Below, in pieces: positions 23,791 through 34,740 of a stretch of 64,000 nucleotides of DNA; position 1 is the stretch's first letter; the number at the start of each line of letters is the position of its first letter. Source of the stretch: Periplaneta americana. Its lineage: Eukaryota > Arthropoda > Insecta > Blattodea > Blattidae. The notes below the pieces were generated by a model. The model made no database searches, was not told where the DNA came from, and worked only from the letters and a program-made list of their open reading frames with translations. A program made the position numbers and the translations under genes. The DNA is taken from assembly GCF_040183065.1 (NCBI RefSeq), contig NC_091123.1, positions 10,224,001 through 10,288,000 on the forward strand, given 5' to 3'.

Positions 23791-24239
23791 ATGTTCTGAC
23801 TTAGGAACTGTGGGTTAAATGAATGATTCAGAACTAATTATCCATATGGCATTGTTACTTGATTGCCAAAGAAAATATTGTAGGCCATGGTTTTTTGGTC
23901 TACATGTTTCAACTTTTTGTATGCAGATCATTAAAAATATGCATGAGATTGCCATTCATCTAACAGTACTGACATTCAAGGAGGCCGTGGTCAATATTTC
24001 CTACTGTTGCGGCCTGGATACTGAGAATAATTTCAAAATGTTACGAGTAAAGTAAATAATTAACATTTAGGCTGGTATTAGACTATAAAAACACCGGAAT
24101 TCCTAAGGCTCTTCTTTTATTTTCCAGTCCCCCATAAAATAGTCAGAAATTCCATCCATTTTTAATGACCCTCTGTATACATAGGGCTTGTACCACTAAG
24201 GGGAGACTTTACTTGCTGTAAATCTGTGACATATAGATT

Positions 24240-24810
24240 ATAGCTTTACTTGCCTTGTGAAGGAACTTGTGCTGGTATGAGTCCTCATGGGAGAAGAAAT
24301 TTTCTCATGAAGTTTCGGCCAGTGTATGGGATTGGTGTCTACCCAGCATTGTGATGCACTTGGGGAGTTATGATAGGTAGCAAAATCTGGTTATGAAAGC
24401 CAGCTGTAACAGCTGGGGGGATTATCCTGCTAACCACATGACAGTTTTTTTTATTAGGTTATTTTACGACGCTGTATCAACATCTAGGTTATTTAGAGTC
24501 TGGATGATATGAAGGTGATAATGCCAGTGAAATGAGTCCGGGGTCCAGCACCGAAAGTTACCCAGCATTTGCTCGTGTTGGGTTGAGGGAAAACCCCGGA
24601 AAAAACCTCAACCAGGTAACTTGCCCCGACTGGGATTCGAACCCGGGCCACCTGGTTTCACAGCCAGATGCGCTGACCGAACACATGATAGTTACCACGA
24701 TACTTCCATTCTGGTTGGATGATCGTCCAACTCTGCTTCGGCATGTGGACGTGAGGCCAACAGCTGGCTGGTCAGACATGGTCCTTCATGGGCTGACGTG
24801 TTTCGGATTA
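24240..24810 (+). mobile_element. tRNA-derived SINE (family 4), split by another SINE
   Basis: The two parts (24240-24446 and 24682-24810) together match the reverse complement of the family-4 copy at 42183-42525, including GAAGAAATTTTCTCATGAA, CACCCAGCAT-like and CATTCTGGTTGGATGATCGT segments. The head is diverged. A family-1 SINE interrupts it. Confidence 0.75.
24447..24681 (-). mobile_element. Family-1 SINE inserted in the family-4 SINE
   Basis: Same sequence as 5217-5473. A 12-bp target duplication with one mismatch, CACATGACAGTT and CACATGATAGTT, lies at 24435-24446 and 24682-24693, which dates it after the host SINE. Confidence 0.85.
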
Positions 24811-25194
24811 TTATTATTATTTGACCCTTCAATACTTTAATTCAGAGGCAAGTGCGATAACTGTTAAATCACAGAGGATAAGACTTGAGATTCTCATGTT
24901 CAAATACAGCTGAGTGCAATAAAAATCCTGAGCATGACTTCTTTTGGAAGAGAAGGAAGTTGCAGATTTAAATCTTGTAGAGGAACTTTTTCTCACGAGG
25001 TTCCAGGCAACACTTTTTTTTTTTCTGTCTTGTACGGAGGAGGAACTTGAAGGCTTGCACTGCAGCCTGAGGCTTATTGTGCTTACCATTCCTATTCTGT
25101 GAATGATTGGGTAGCGCTCTTGTACAAGTACAGCATACCACACTGTGAACTTAACCTGGGCTATTGTATGGATGATGATATGTGAATTAATGAT

Positions 25195-25345
25195 TGCGAA
25201 TTGAGTCTGAGGTCAAACGCCGAAAATTACCCAGCAATTCTGCTTGAATTGATTGAGGGAAAATCCTGGAACAAACCGCAACCAGAATTTGTACCCGGGC
25301 CTGCTCATTTCATGGCCAGACGTGCTAACCATTACTTTACAGTGG
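25195..25345 (-). mobile_element. Diverged family-1 SINE
   Basis: It retains the body (ATTACCCAGCA, GATTGAGGGAAAA) and a decayed B box (ACCCGGGC region), with many substitutions relative to 5217-5473. Confidence 0.6.
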
Positions 25346-25561
25346 TGGACTAGGCAATACTTAGCAAACTTATCTTGTTCATGTCAAAATTCAACTATTA
25401 CTCATTATCTTCACGTATTCTTGTATTGTTGGTTATGAATTCTATTTCCTATCTCTGGAATGGAATTCAACTCTGCAAAGCTAGCAGAATTTCAAATTAG
25501 ACTCACAAAGTGAGGTCACCAAAATGAAATGCAATATTTTAATGAAACTCATGCATGTAAT

Positions 25562-25705
25562 GCAAATCTGATTTTCAGGTATAGCTCCCTGTGAAGCTGA
25601 CTTGAATAATTTCAAGGGAAAAATTGTTCCGGGGCCAGGTATCGAACCCAGGACCTTTGGCTGACTGCGTCAACACACTACCAACTGAGTTATCCAGGAA
25701 CTGTA
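25562..25705 (-). mobile_element. tRNA-derived SINE (family 5)
   Basis: On the minus strand: TAACTCAGTTGGTAGTG (A box), GGGTTCGATACC (B box) and a body ending in a stretch shared with 2671-2772. Confidence 0.72.
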
Positions 25706-25774
25706 ACTGTAAATTATTCATGCATGTAAGTTTTTTTCTCTACATGTTATCCATTCTACGATGTGAAGATCAAT

Positions 25775-26510
25775 CAATCTTCTTAATGTATCCAGCTGTT
25801 TGCTGACAATATAAAGTCCACTGTAGTCTATTCAGTTGTTGTTTTTCACGAGAAATGAGGGGTATTTTGATCGGTGTTCATTATAGATGCCTGTTGCTAG
25901 TAGCCAGAGTAGGGGTGTAGTCAATATATACTGCAGGGCTGTCTTTTCTGCAACTGGTACTGATGATTTTAATTTAAGCCTACTTCTTTTGTGGTTTATG
26001 GATGGACAGTATAGAAGAATGTGTTCCAGATCTTCATCATGATTATTACACCATGACAGGATTATCAGAAAGGTGAAATCGGTGTAGGTACAATTGTGTG
26101 ACAATGTGACCTGTTCTGGCTCTTGTTAAAATGTTTGAACATGTCTGGGCAAGTTTTTGTACATTTCCAAGTCATTTGGTTTCTTTTGTACAGACTGTAA
26201 AATTTTTCCTTTTGTTAGAAGAGAGCCAATTGTTGATCCATAGGTTTATAAAATGAGACTTTACTGAAGCAAAAGCACTGGATAGAGATATCACTTGAAG
26301 AGGTCTTGGTTGCACATATGTTGCCTGTTTTGCAATATTATCGACTTTCTCGTTTCCAGGTATACTACAATGACTAGGTATCCATTGAAATGTTATTTCC
26401 TTTTGGAGTTCTTTTAGTTTACTTAGTTGTTTCTGAATTGGAATAATTCTATGAGCATATAGGTTTGGTACATATTTAAGATGAAATGCACAGTTTGGAA
26501 TCATGTGGTG
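25775..26510 (-). mobile_element. LINE lineage C-like, RNase H and C-terminal domain
   Basis: The minus-strand peptide contains [20 protein letters not shown], the RNase H segment QWxPSHxxxxGNExxD of Jockey/I/R1-type LINEs, then [18 protein letters not shown], a CCHC-like tail segment (H...YCP). Frames are broken between them. The 3' part recurs at 46738-47345. Confidence 0.78.
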
Positions 26511-28779
26511 TGAACAGGAAGCAAGGAGGAGAAGAGTACATTAGATAGAGAAGTACAGAATTGAGAAGTCACGTGTGTTGTAGCAGTAGACATTTATTGA
26601 GATGTGAAAAATGAGCATGATACCATGTGCATAGGAACCATACTTACTCAACAAACTGGTGATAAAGCACATTCAGAAATTATGGTACGTAAGAGAAGTG
26701 TGGAGTCCCACAACCTGGCTGACATGGTGCAAATCCAAGAGGCACAGTGGAATTGGAGTATTGTCAACATTTCAACCAAATAACTGTACCAATCTCATAG
26801 ATTTTGAGCCTTTTTCAATCCGTTTCTTTCTTCGTTGTCTTCCCATTCATTTTCAGCACTCTTTAAATATAATCACACTATCACCATCAACATTCAACTT
26901 TAAAAACTTCTCCCAAAATAATCGATTTGCTTCACATTCACCGAACCCAAAATAAAATTTATTAAGTCACAAATAACGAAAGGTCTTTTATTTGTTCATT
27001 AAAACACTACTCACTGCTTTGTATCTACTGATAGGAGCTTAAATTGTCAAGTACCACATACAGATTTAAGCAAAGGATCACTTTAAAAATAGCTAAAAAT
27101 AGTTCATCAATATACAATGCAGTGCTCTTATAAATTGCAACATATACATTAATTCTTTCAAAGTTTGTACACAATTATAATTCTAAATAATGGCCGGAAT
27201 ATTTTTTGTGGATATGCCAGTTTCATCCGAGTTTAAAGTTAGCTACTAGATATGTTGTTATATTTATTGTAGAATTTCAAGAGATCAGTAAACATGATAC
27301 ATCCAGACTCTCTGTTCAACTTAAGTATCGTAGGACGGGTTTTACTTTGTTATTATGGTTCGAATGGACAGAATTGGGTGCAAAATACTGTTTAATTATG
27401 GACATTTTGATTTCACAACCATCAAAAAAGACTTATTTGACGTGTCAGCCTAATATGGACAGTGCATGAGGCACATCAAGACATGATCATCACAATCAAG
27501 ATAAAACTCCTGAACAACGATCACGTGACAAATCTGCACAGGCCATTTCACAGAAGTACAAATTATAGGTCACAGACAAAAATGTTCACAAGTTGCAATG
27601 TTGTCTTATTAAGCAGGTTACAATAAATAGAAGTTAAAAATTGTTCGAGACTAATAAAATCAGTTCATTATTATGAGAGGCATTCAATTAATAAGTTTTC
27701 TACAACCCATAAATTAATAAATTTATTTGCATATGACAGTTTTACAGTGAATGAGGTACTCCAAACGGGCTTCGAATTCTGAATGATGAAGAAACTCTGA
27801 CAAAGATGATGATGATGATATAATAATAATAATAATAATAATATTAATGTACGAATATTTGCTGGCATGCACATCACAAATGAAACTCAAACTTAAAGCA
27901 AATGATATCAGTTATCCAGCAGTCCAACATTCTGAACACCTGCCATATTGTACAATGATTTCTTAATGCACAATAGATAATGTAATACTGGATTGTAATA
28001 TCTGCGCCGATATGGAGAGTCCAAACAATATAAGCTGTCATATTTAGACAGGCAATACAACACAGTTTACTGGACAAAAATTTTTAATGAAGCATTCTTC
28101 TATCTCGCACTTTATATTAGTTTAATAGGAAATCATGTTTGTGACATGGATAGTAGCAACTGATCAGATAGTTCATTTCATGGTATACTCATTTTTGGGC
28201 AATAGCAACAAATGTTGAACCTGTAGGACCAGAAGCTGCTGAAAGATTTCTTTCTAAAGCTGAAGTGTTACTCCTGCAACACACTTCAATTCCATAAGTG
28301 TATATTACAAAGCTCATGAAAATACATCCACCAACCCTGTCCCTTACATCACTTAATTGCAAGTGACTTGTCTTCAATCATTGATATCAGCTGTTTAATA
28401 GTGTGGGTCCCGTTCATGTCCCATATTACCTTGTTTCAGGTGACATTTTAACCTTACATTATTACTCACTTTTACAAAAACATTGGACTTGCAAACAATC
28501 GCATGTGCTGTATCATCTGTATAAGTTTCTCAGCTTGTTCAATCTGTGTTGTAACATTTTGTAGGAAATAAGTAGTAATGAAAGTAATAATTCCAACCAC
28601 AGGCATCATTTCAAGCTCCACCATTTCGGCTCTAAATTTGAAACACTTGATACAAGTTTACTTCATATCCGCCATTTTGTGTGGATATCTCTGTGTAATG
28701 ATAATGTATCATTAACTGAATAAGTCTGTGATACTGGGCGGAGATACAGATAATCTTGAGACACTGGCACTCAAATAAT
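26511..28779. other. Intergenic, no gene recognised
   Basis: AT-rich. It includes an AAT-type microsatellite at about 27823-27845. No recognisable exon or repeat boundary. Confidence 0.4.
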
Positions 28780-28834
28780 TTTATAAAGAAATTCTAATAT
28801 CTCACAGTATCTTTATTACTTCATAAAGGTCATT

Positions 28835-29922
28835 CGTTATCTCATGAAACCAAATGCTTGCATGTGCTGTAGTTCATTCCAAGAATCTTATGATGGGGGT
28901 AAGTGAGCTTACTATACTAAAAGCCAGGTTATGAACTGACTTAACAGGAAGTAGTTGGATGAGCGAGAGGAAAGTGCAGGTTAGAGGGGTAGCCTGTGCA
29001 CTGATGACACATTGAGTGTGGGGGGTGGAGGGGAAAAGGAGAACGGAGCTTTTCATTGGACCTCACGTGAAAATGTCGTCTGCTAACGAAAATCTGGCAA
29101 CGGGATCACGGAGACAGTGTAGCCAAACTTCCCAGTTCATTTGCAATACCACGTGCATTACGAGTCGCATTTTGTACCTGTGTCATTAACTCGGGCTTTC
29201 TTAAAAACAGTAATTTCAATTACTAATATTATTGATAGTGTTATCGGGAACTATAGACAGTAGTACTTGAAATAGAATAATGAATTCTCCCCAATGTTAC
29301 GATACAAAAAGAAAGCGGACTTTTTAAGTCTGGAGAGACAGAAATTATTTTTTTATAAATTCATATATTTGCTTATAATAATAATAATAATTGAATATAC
29401 ATGACTCAATCAGTATAAATATAAAATTAAAATATTATCCATTAAATTATTATTACTGATGTACAAAAATAGCCAAATAGTTAATTAGATTTATAACAAC
29501 GACTCAAAATAAAATAAAAATTACTATAATATAGGTATTTTGATATAAATTAGATAACACTATATTATTATCGTTATTATTATCATTATAATTATTATTT
29601 GAATCGAATCGTTGTTCATTCGTTTAACTGAAATGTTTGAATTCATTATATACTTCTTTATTAAATTAATAATTGAAAACACAGCTACGACAGTTATTTT
29701 AAACATATCGGTGACAAACACTGAACATGCTTTGAATCTCGCGCCACTATGTGGCAATAGAGCTCAGAAAGAGAGCAACAGAACGTTGCTTCTGGTTTAG
29801 TCGGTTCATAACCTGGATTTTAGTATAGATACCGGTGGAATTGTGGTCGGGAAGGAGCATCTCAGTCCACTTTCTTCTTCCCCTGATGAGCAGGTAGGTT
29901 TCACGAGATAATGAATGGCCTA
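28835..29922. repeat. Outer inverted repeat arms around a TIR element
   Basis: The left arm AGGTCATTCGTTATCTCATG (from about 28826) pairs with the right arm GTTTCACGAGATAATGAATG (from about 29897) with few mismatches. Together with the inner arms at 28912 and 29828 this makes two concentric inverted repeats. Confidence 0.55.
28912..29828. mobile_element. Non-autonomous TIR element, family unknown
   Basis: The left end CTATACTAAAAGCCAGGTTA and the reverse-complemented right end CTATACTAAAATCCAGGTTA match at 19 of 20 bases, and the match continues to GAACYGAC. The 917-bp interior has no transposase. TA-rich edges hint at a TA target, but no clean duplication can be set. Confidence 0.65.
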
Positions 29923-31119
29923 TAACAGTTTTAAGAGAATTTCTATCATAGTATGAAAATGGTCGTACTTAATATTAGTACTAAAATTCTAAGCGCAAAA
30001 CTCTATTGACATGTAAATAACATTTTGCTATAATCCTTCAGAAGTATTTCTGTAATGCCCTATCTGCACCTGACACAGCCAATACCATTCTGCAAGAATG
30101 AGAATAAATAACAGTAATAATAACATAATACTTATTATGAAAACTTGGCCTCTTATTTATTTATACCAACATTTCGTCCACGTTTTCTAATGTGAAACAT
30201 GTGTAACTTGTAACTACAAGAAGATACTGCATTTCACATGTAAACATGTAATTTGTACTTCCGTGAAATGGTCCTCTGGTTGGCTTGTTTGTCAAATGAT
30301 AGTTGTGCGTACATTCCATATCAAATGATAAACTAACTGACGTGGTGTACAGTACAGCAGTTCTTGGGAGAGTTGTTTGTGCTGCAAGAAATGCAGTGCT
30401 GTACTACAGACAAGGAGTTCACAAAGGCATTGGAGGTGCCCATAAAAATCGTAGCTATCAACTGCTACAACGAAAATAATGCTACTCAACAAAAACAAGG
30501 TTAATTATAATATTGCTGGGATTCTAAGGAGTTTCTGAACATTTCCGTTTTTCTTTTTATTAACAAAATGCCCACGTGAGTTCATCTTTGGTCACATAAT
30601 AGGCTGGAAAACTCTCGACATTATCCTCATGACCAGGAATAGAATAAAAGAATAAGAATAAAACTTAAGTACTTTCTCAAGGTTTGTACTTCTGAGTATG
30701 AGCACTTCCTGTGACTATATACTCGTAACAACTGGAACATACTCATTTTCGTAAGAATAAAAACATTCTACCTAACGCGAATATATACTTATCTCAACAG
30801 AGCCTTCTTGATCATTTAAAAGTTAGTATATACTAGTGTTATATATCCTCTCTGACACATCGCACCGTGATGCTCAATTTTTTATAGACTTTTACATGCT
30901 GTCAGCATGCTGTAGTGGTTTGTGTGTTTTTTTTTTTTTCGTTAAATTTGATAATGGATAGATAAATAAATAACATGGAAGGGAGAGTGAATCAGTAAAG
31001 CGGCATTAATAAAACAAGAAAATAATGTTAGAAATCGTCATTAATGAGATGCTGGATGGACATTACAATCAATTTCTAGAATTCCAGGTATGTTAATAGT
31101 ATTTTCTATTATGCAGCAG

Positions 31120-31162
<43 letters not shown>

Positions 31163-31884
31163 CTATATAATTTTAAAGTTACAAGTAATTGCATTTTACA
31201 AAATAAACTGCAATTGTTAATTATAAATAACAATACAATCTAACCTCATAATTTGATAGTCATTGATACTTTTATTGGTCATATACATATATTCATATAC
31301 GAGTGCGCATAGCTGAGAGGTTCCGGGTTCGATTCTCCATGCCAGAACGAATTTTTCTCAAATTAATAGATTTTATTAGTCACGGTTTTTTTTATGAAGA
31401 ACAAATACTTGTTTAACCAATTTACATTCACTTTTGTAAAGCGTTAAAGGCTTATGAAGTTTTTGAATCCACATGTACTCGAAATAACATGAGAAAGAAC
31501 TTATAAAAATGAGAATGTACTTGCTTTTATTCTTACAATATCATTCAATATGTATGTAACCATTTGTGCATTTACAAGTGAACAATTGTCTATATAGTAT
31601 TCTGTATACAATCCATGAAGTAGGCCACAGGAAATTAAAACATTACGAGAAAGTTCATATCAGATGAAAACAACAGATTTTCAAATTATAAACAACTTTT
31701 ACACTAAGAACTTTTTCTAGAAAATAACTGAATCTTCAGAAAGAGAAATTGTTTTCTTTGCAAGATTAAAGGCAATCTTAATATAAATCAGTGTTGGCCT
31801 CCTTTTAGGTCCGTTAGGTATTACAGCCTATGATAGCTTGCTGTGTCTCACTTTAGGGAAAATGTGATAGTACATGGATTCCAG
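29923..31884. other. Intergenic with (TA)n and a SINE scrap
   Basis: It includes a long (TA)n run at about 31119-31160 and a B-box-like piece, GGGTTCGATTCTCC, near 31326 that looks like a truncated SINE. Otherwise AT-rich with no coding signal. Confidence 0.45.
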
Positions 31885-32130
31885 CCAATTGAAGAATAGA
31901 TGGTAATGGGAAGATGGATATCTTGGCAAAGAAAGGGACCAAAACCACTAACAATGTTAAAGAGATAGGAGATAAAAATGGTCTGAATGCTAAGAAAATA
32001 TGTGACATTTATTGAGAAACCCTGGATTATTTTTCACATATAATGCTGTTATGTTTTCAAAAAGGGCGTCTCCAATGTTATTGTAAGCTTCTTGCTTACT
32101 GAACTAATCGAGTATGGAAGCCTTGAGCCT
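31885..32130 (+). mobile_element. Decayed LINE RNase H fragment
   Basis: Shifted frames retain pieces such as GTACATGGATTCCAGCCAAT and TTGGCAAAGAAAGGGACC, matching the RNase H segment (QWIP...LAKKGT) of lineage C. Heavily mutated. Confidence 0.5.
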
Positions 32131-32232
32131 CATATGGGCATGGGTCAGTTGGTGGTGCTACTGCCACAATAATTTTCCACTATGTTAATTGCATTTTGTC
32201 AAGTTCTAGTGCCGTTGGAACATTGAGGCCTG

Positions 32233-32499
32233 TCACACGGGCTTGATGGTAGGCGCGGGATGGTTTGTTGTGTGCCGAACACGGGCGTCTCGCAGGAATG
32301 TCGCCAGCGAGTGGTAGTACCCGGGACTGGTCCACGTCTCGTTGTGTGTGCCTGAGTCGAATTGCACCAGTTGCTTGTGGTGACTTCCACACCGCTGGTG
32401 CAGCTCCACCATCATTCGAGGGGGTACCAGCGTGTCTGCCAGTCCTGATATGAACACCGTGGGCACTGCCAGGTGGGGCATCTTCCACACTGACAGAAA
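32233..32499 (-). CDS. ABHD13: ABHD13 exon 5: catalytic Asp and His
   Basis: Encodes [20 protein letters not shown], then the acid Asp298 and His328, and ends TIKPV-stop. Acceptor GTTGCAG. Confidence 0.9.
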   Translation of the reverse strand, partial: FLSVWKMPHLAVPTVFISGLADTLVPPRMMVELHQRCGSHHKQLVQFDSGTHNETWTSPGYYHSLATFLRDARVRHTTNHPAPTIKPV

Positions 32500-34700
32500 C
32501 TGCAACACACAAAAGCGTGAAGTACATAAACAAATAATTCACAAATTGTATGTAAATGTTCTTGTAGAGCTAGAGTTAAGAGTTACGTTATTACAGTAAA
32601 ACATTCCCACTTATAATGCTATCCTGTTCATGGTTCTTTTTTATACGGTCCCTGGACATTTCATATATATAATCCTGCATAATTTCACCCTCTTGTAATG
32701 CTTCCAAATCCTGCTTGTAGCACATTTTTCAGATGAGACAGTAGAGCAAATGGATAGCTTCAAATACTTGGGGTGTACTTACTTACTTACTGGCTTTTAA
32801 GGAACCCGGAGGTTCACTGCCATCCTCACATAAGCCCGCCATTGGTCCCTATCCTGAGCAAGATTAATCCAATCTCTACCATCATATCCCACCTCCCTCA
32901 AATCCATTTTAATATTATCTTCCCATCTACGTCTCGGCCTCCCCAAAGGTCTTTTCCCCTCTGGCCTCCCCACTAACACTCTATATGCATTTATGGATTC
33001 GCCCATACGTGCTACATGCCCTGCCCATCTCAAACGTCTGGATTTAATGTTCCTAATTATGTCAGGTGAAGGATACAATGCATGCAGTTCTGCGTTGTGT
33101 AACTTTCTCCATTCTCCTGTAACTTCATCCCTCTTAGCCCCAAATATTTTCCTAAGAACCTTATTCTCAAAAACCTTCAAACTGTTCCTCTCTCAAAGTG
33201 AGAGTCCAAGTTTCACAGCCATACAGAACAACCGGTAATATAACTGTTTTATAAATTCTAACTTTCAGATTTTTTGACAGCAGACTAGATGACAAAAGCT
33301 TCTCAACTGAATAATAACAGGCATTTCCCATATTTATTCTGCGTTTAATTCCCCCCCCCCCCTGAGTGTCATTTATATTTGTTACTGTTGCTCCAAGATA
33401 TTTGAATTTTTCCACCTCTTTGAAGGATAAATCTCCCACTTTTATAGCTCCATTTCGTACAATATTCTGATCACGAGACATAATCATATACTTAGTCTTT
33501 TCAGGATTTACTTCCAACCCTATCTCTTTACTTGCTTCAAGTAGAATTTCCGCGTTTTCCTTAATTGTTTGTGGATTTTCTCCTAACATATTCATGTCAT
33601 CCGCATAGACAAGCAGCTGATGTAACCCGTTCAATTCCAAACCCTCTCTGTTATCCTGGACTTTCCTAATGGCATACTCTAGAGCAAAGTTAAAAAGTAA
33701 AGGTGACAGTGCATCTTCCTGCTTTAGCAGTATACTATAAGCAGTAACATGAGCTGCTGCCAAGAAGTCAAAAGGAGGATAGCAATTGCCAAGGAAGCTT
33801 TTACTAGAAAAAGGGGCAACTTCTGCGGACCTCTGGAAAAAGAACTAAAGAAGAGACTAGTGAAGTGCTTTGTGTGGAGTGTGGCATTGTATGATGTAGA
33901 AACATGGACATTAAGACGAAGTGAAAGAAAGCGAATAGAAACATTTGAAATGTGGATAAGGAGAAGAATGAAGAGTGTGAAATGGACAAACAGAATAAGA
34001 AATGAAGCTGTGTTGGAAAGAGTGGATGAAGAAAGAGTGATGTTGACACTGATCAGAAAGAGAAAAAGGAATTGACTGGATCACTGACTGAGAAGAAAAG
34101 TAACTACATACTGAAGGATGTATTGGAAGATGGCGAAAGGGAGAAGAGTTTGGGGCAGAAGAAGATATCAGATGATAGACGACATTAAGATACAGTATAT
34201 GGATCATATGCGGAGACTAAGAGGAAAGCAGAAAAGAGAAAAGATTGGAGAAAGCTGGGTTTGCAGTGAAAGAAAGGGTTTGGGCAGAACAGTATGTATG
34301 TATGTATGTATGTATGTATGTATGCATACTTCGTATTATGATAGTGAAATTTGGATTCTCAAACAGGACAGAGATTAAAAACAGCTGAAATGAAATTTTT
34401 CAGAAGAGCAGCAGGATATATCCTTTTTGATTTAAAAAGGAACAACGACATTCTAGAGAAACTACACACCTTGTTCTTGTAGAAGCACAGGGGCAAGTAT
34501 TGCAGCACTCTCCAGCCAATCAGCACCTTCGCCATGTCAGGGATGCTGGTGAACGTGTTCTCCAGGATGAGACACCAGATCTTGGCAGCATATTCCGGCC
34601 TGGCGGCTACATCAATTGCTACGGCCCCACCTGCGTCATTATCAGTAACTACTTAGCTCCTCCATATTATTAGAATAAGCGTGGAAATGCCTACGCTAAT

Positions 34701-34740
<40 letters not shown>

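Noticed and set aside
32797-33763. LINE reverse transcriptase frames as host genes
   Set aside because: YADD and LYGCETW motifs, a TAAG tail, multiple dispersed copies and frameshifts show a retrotransposon.
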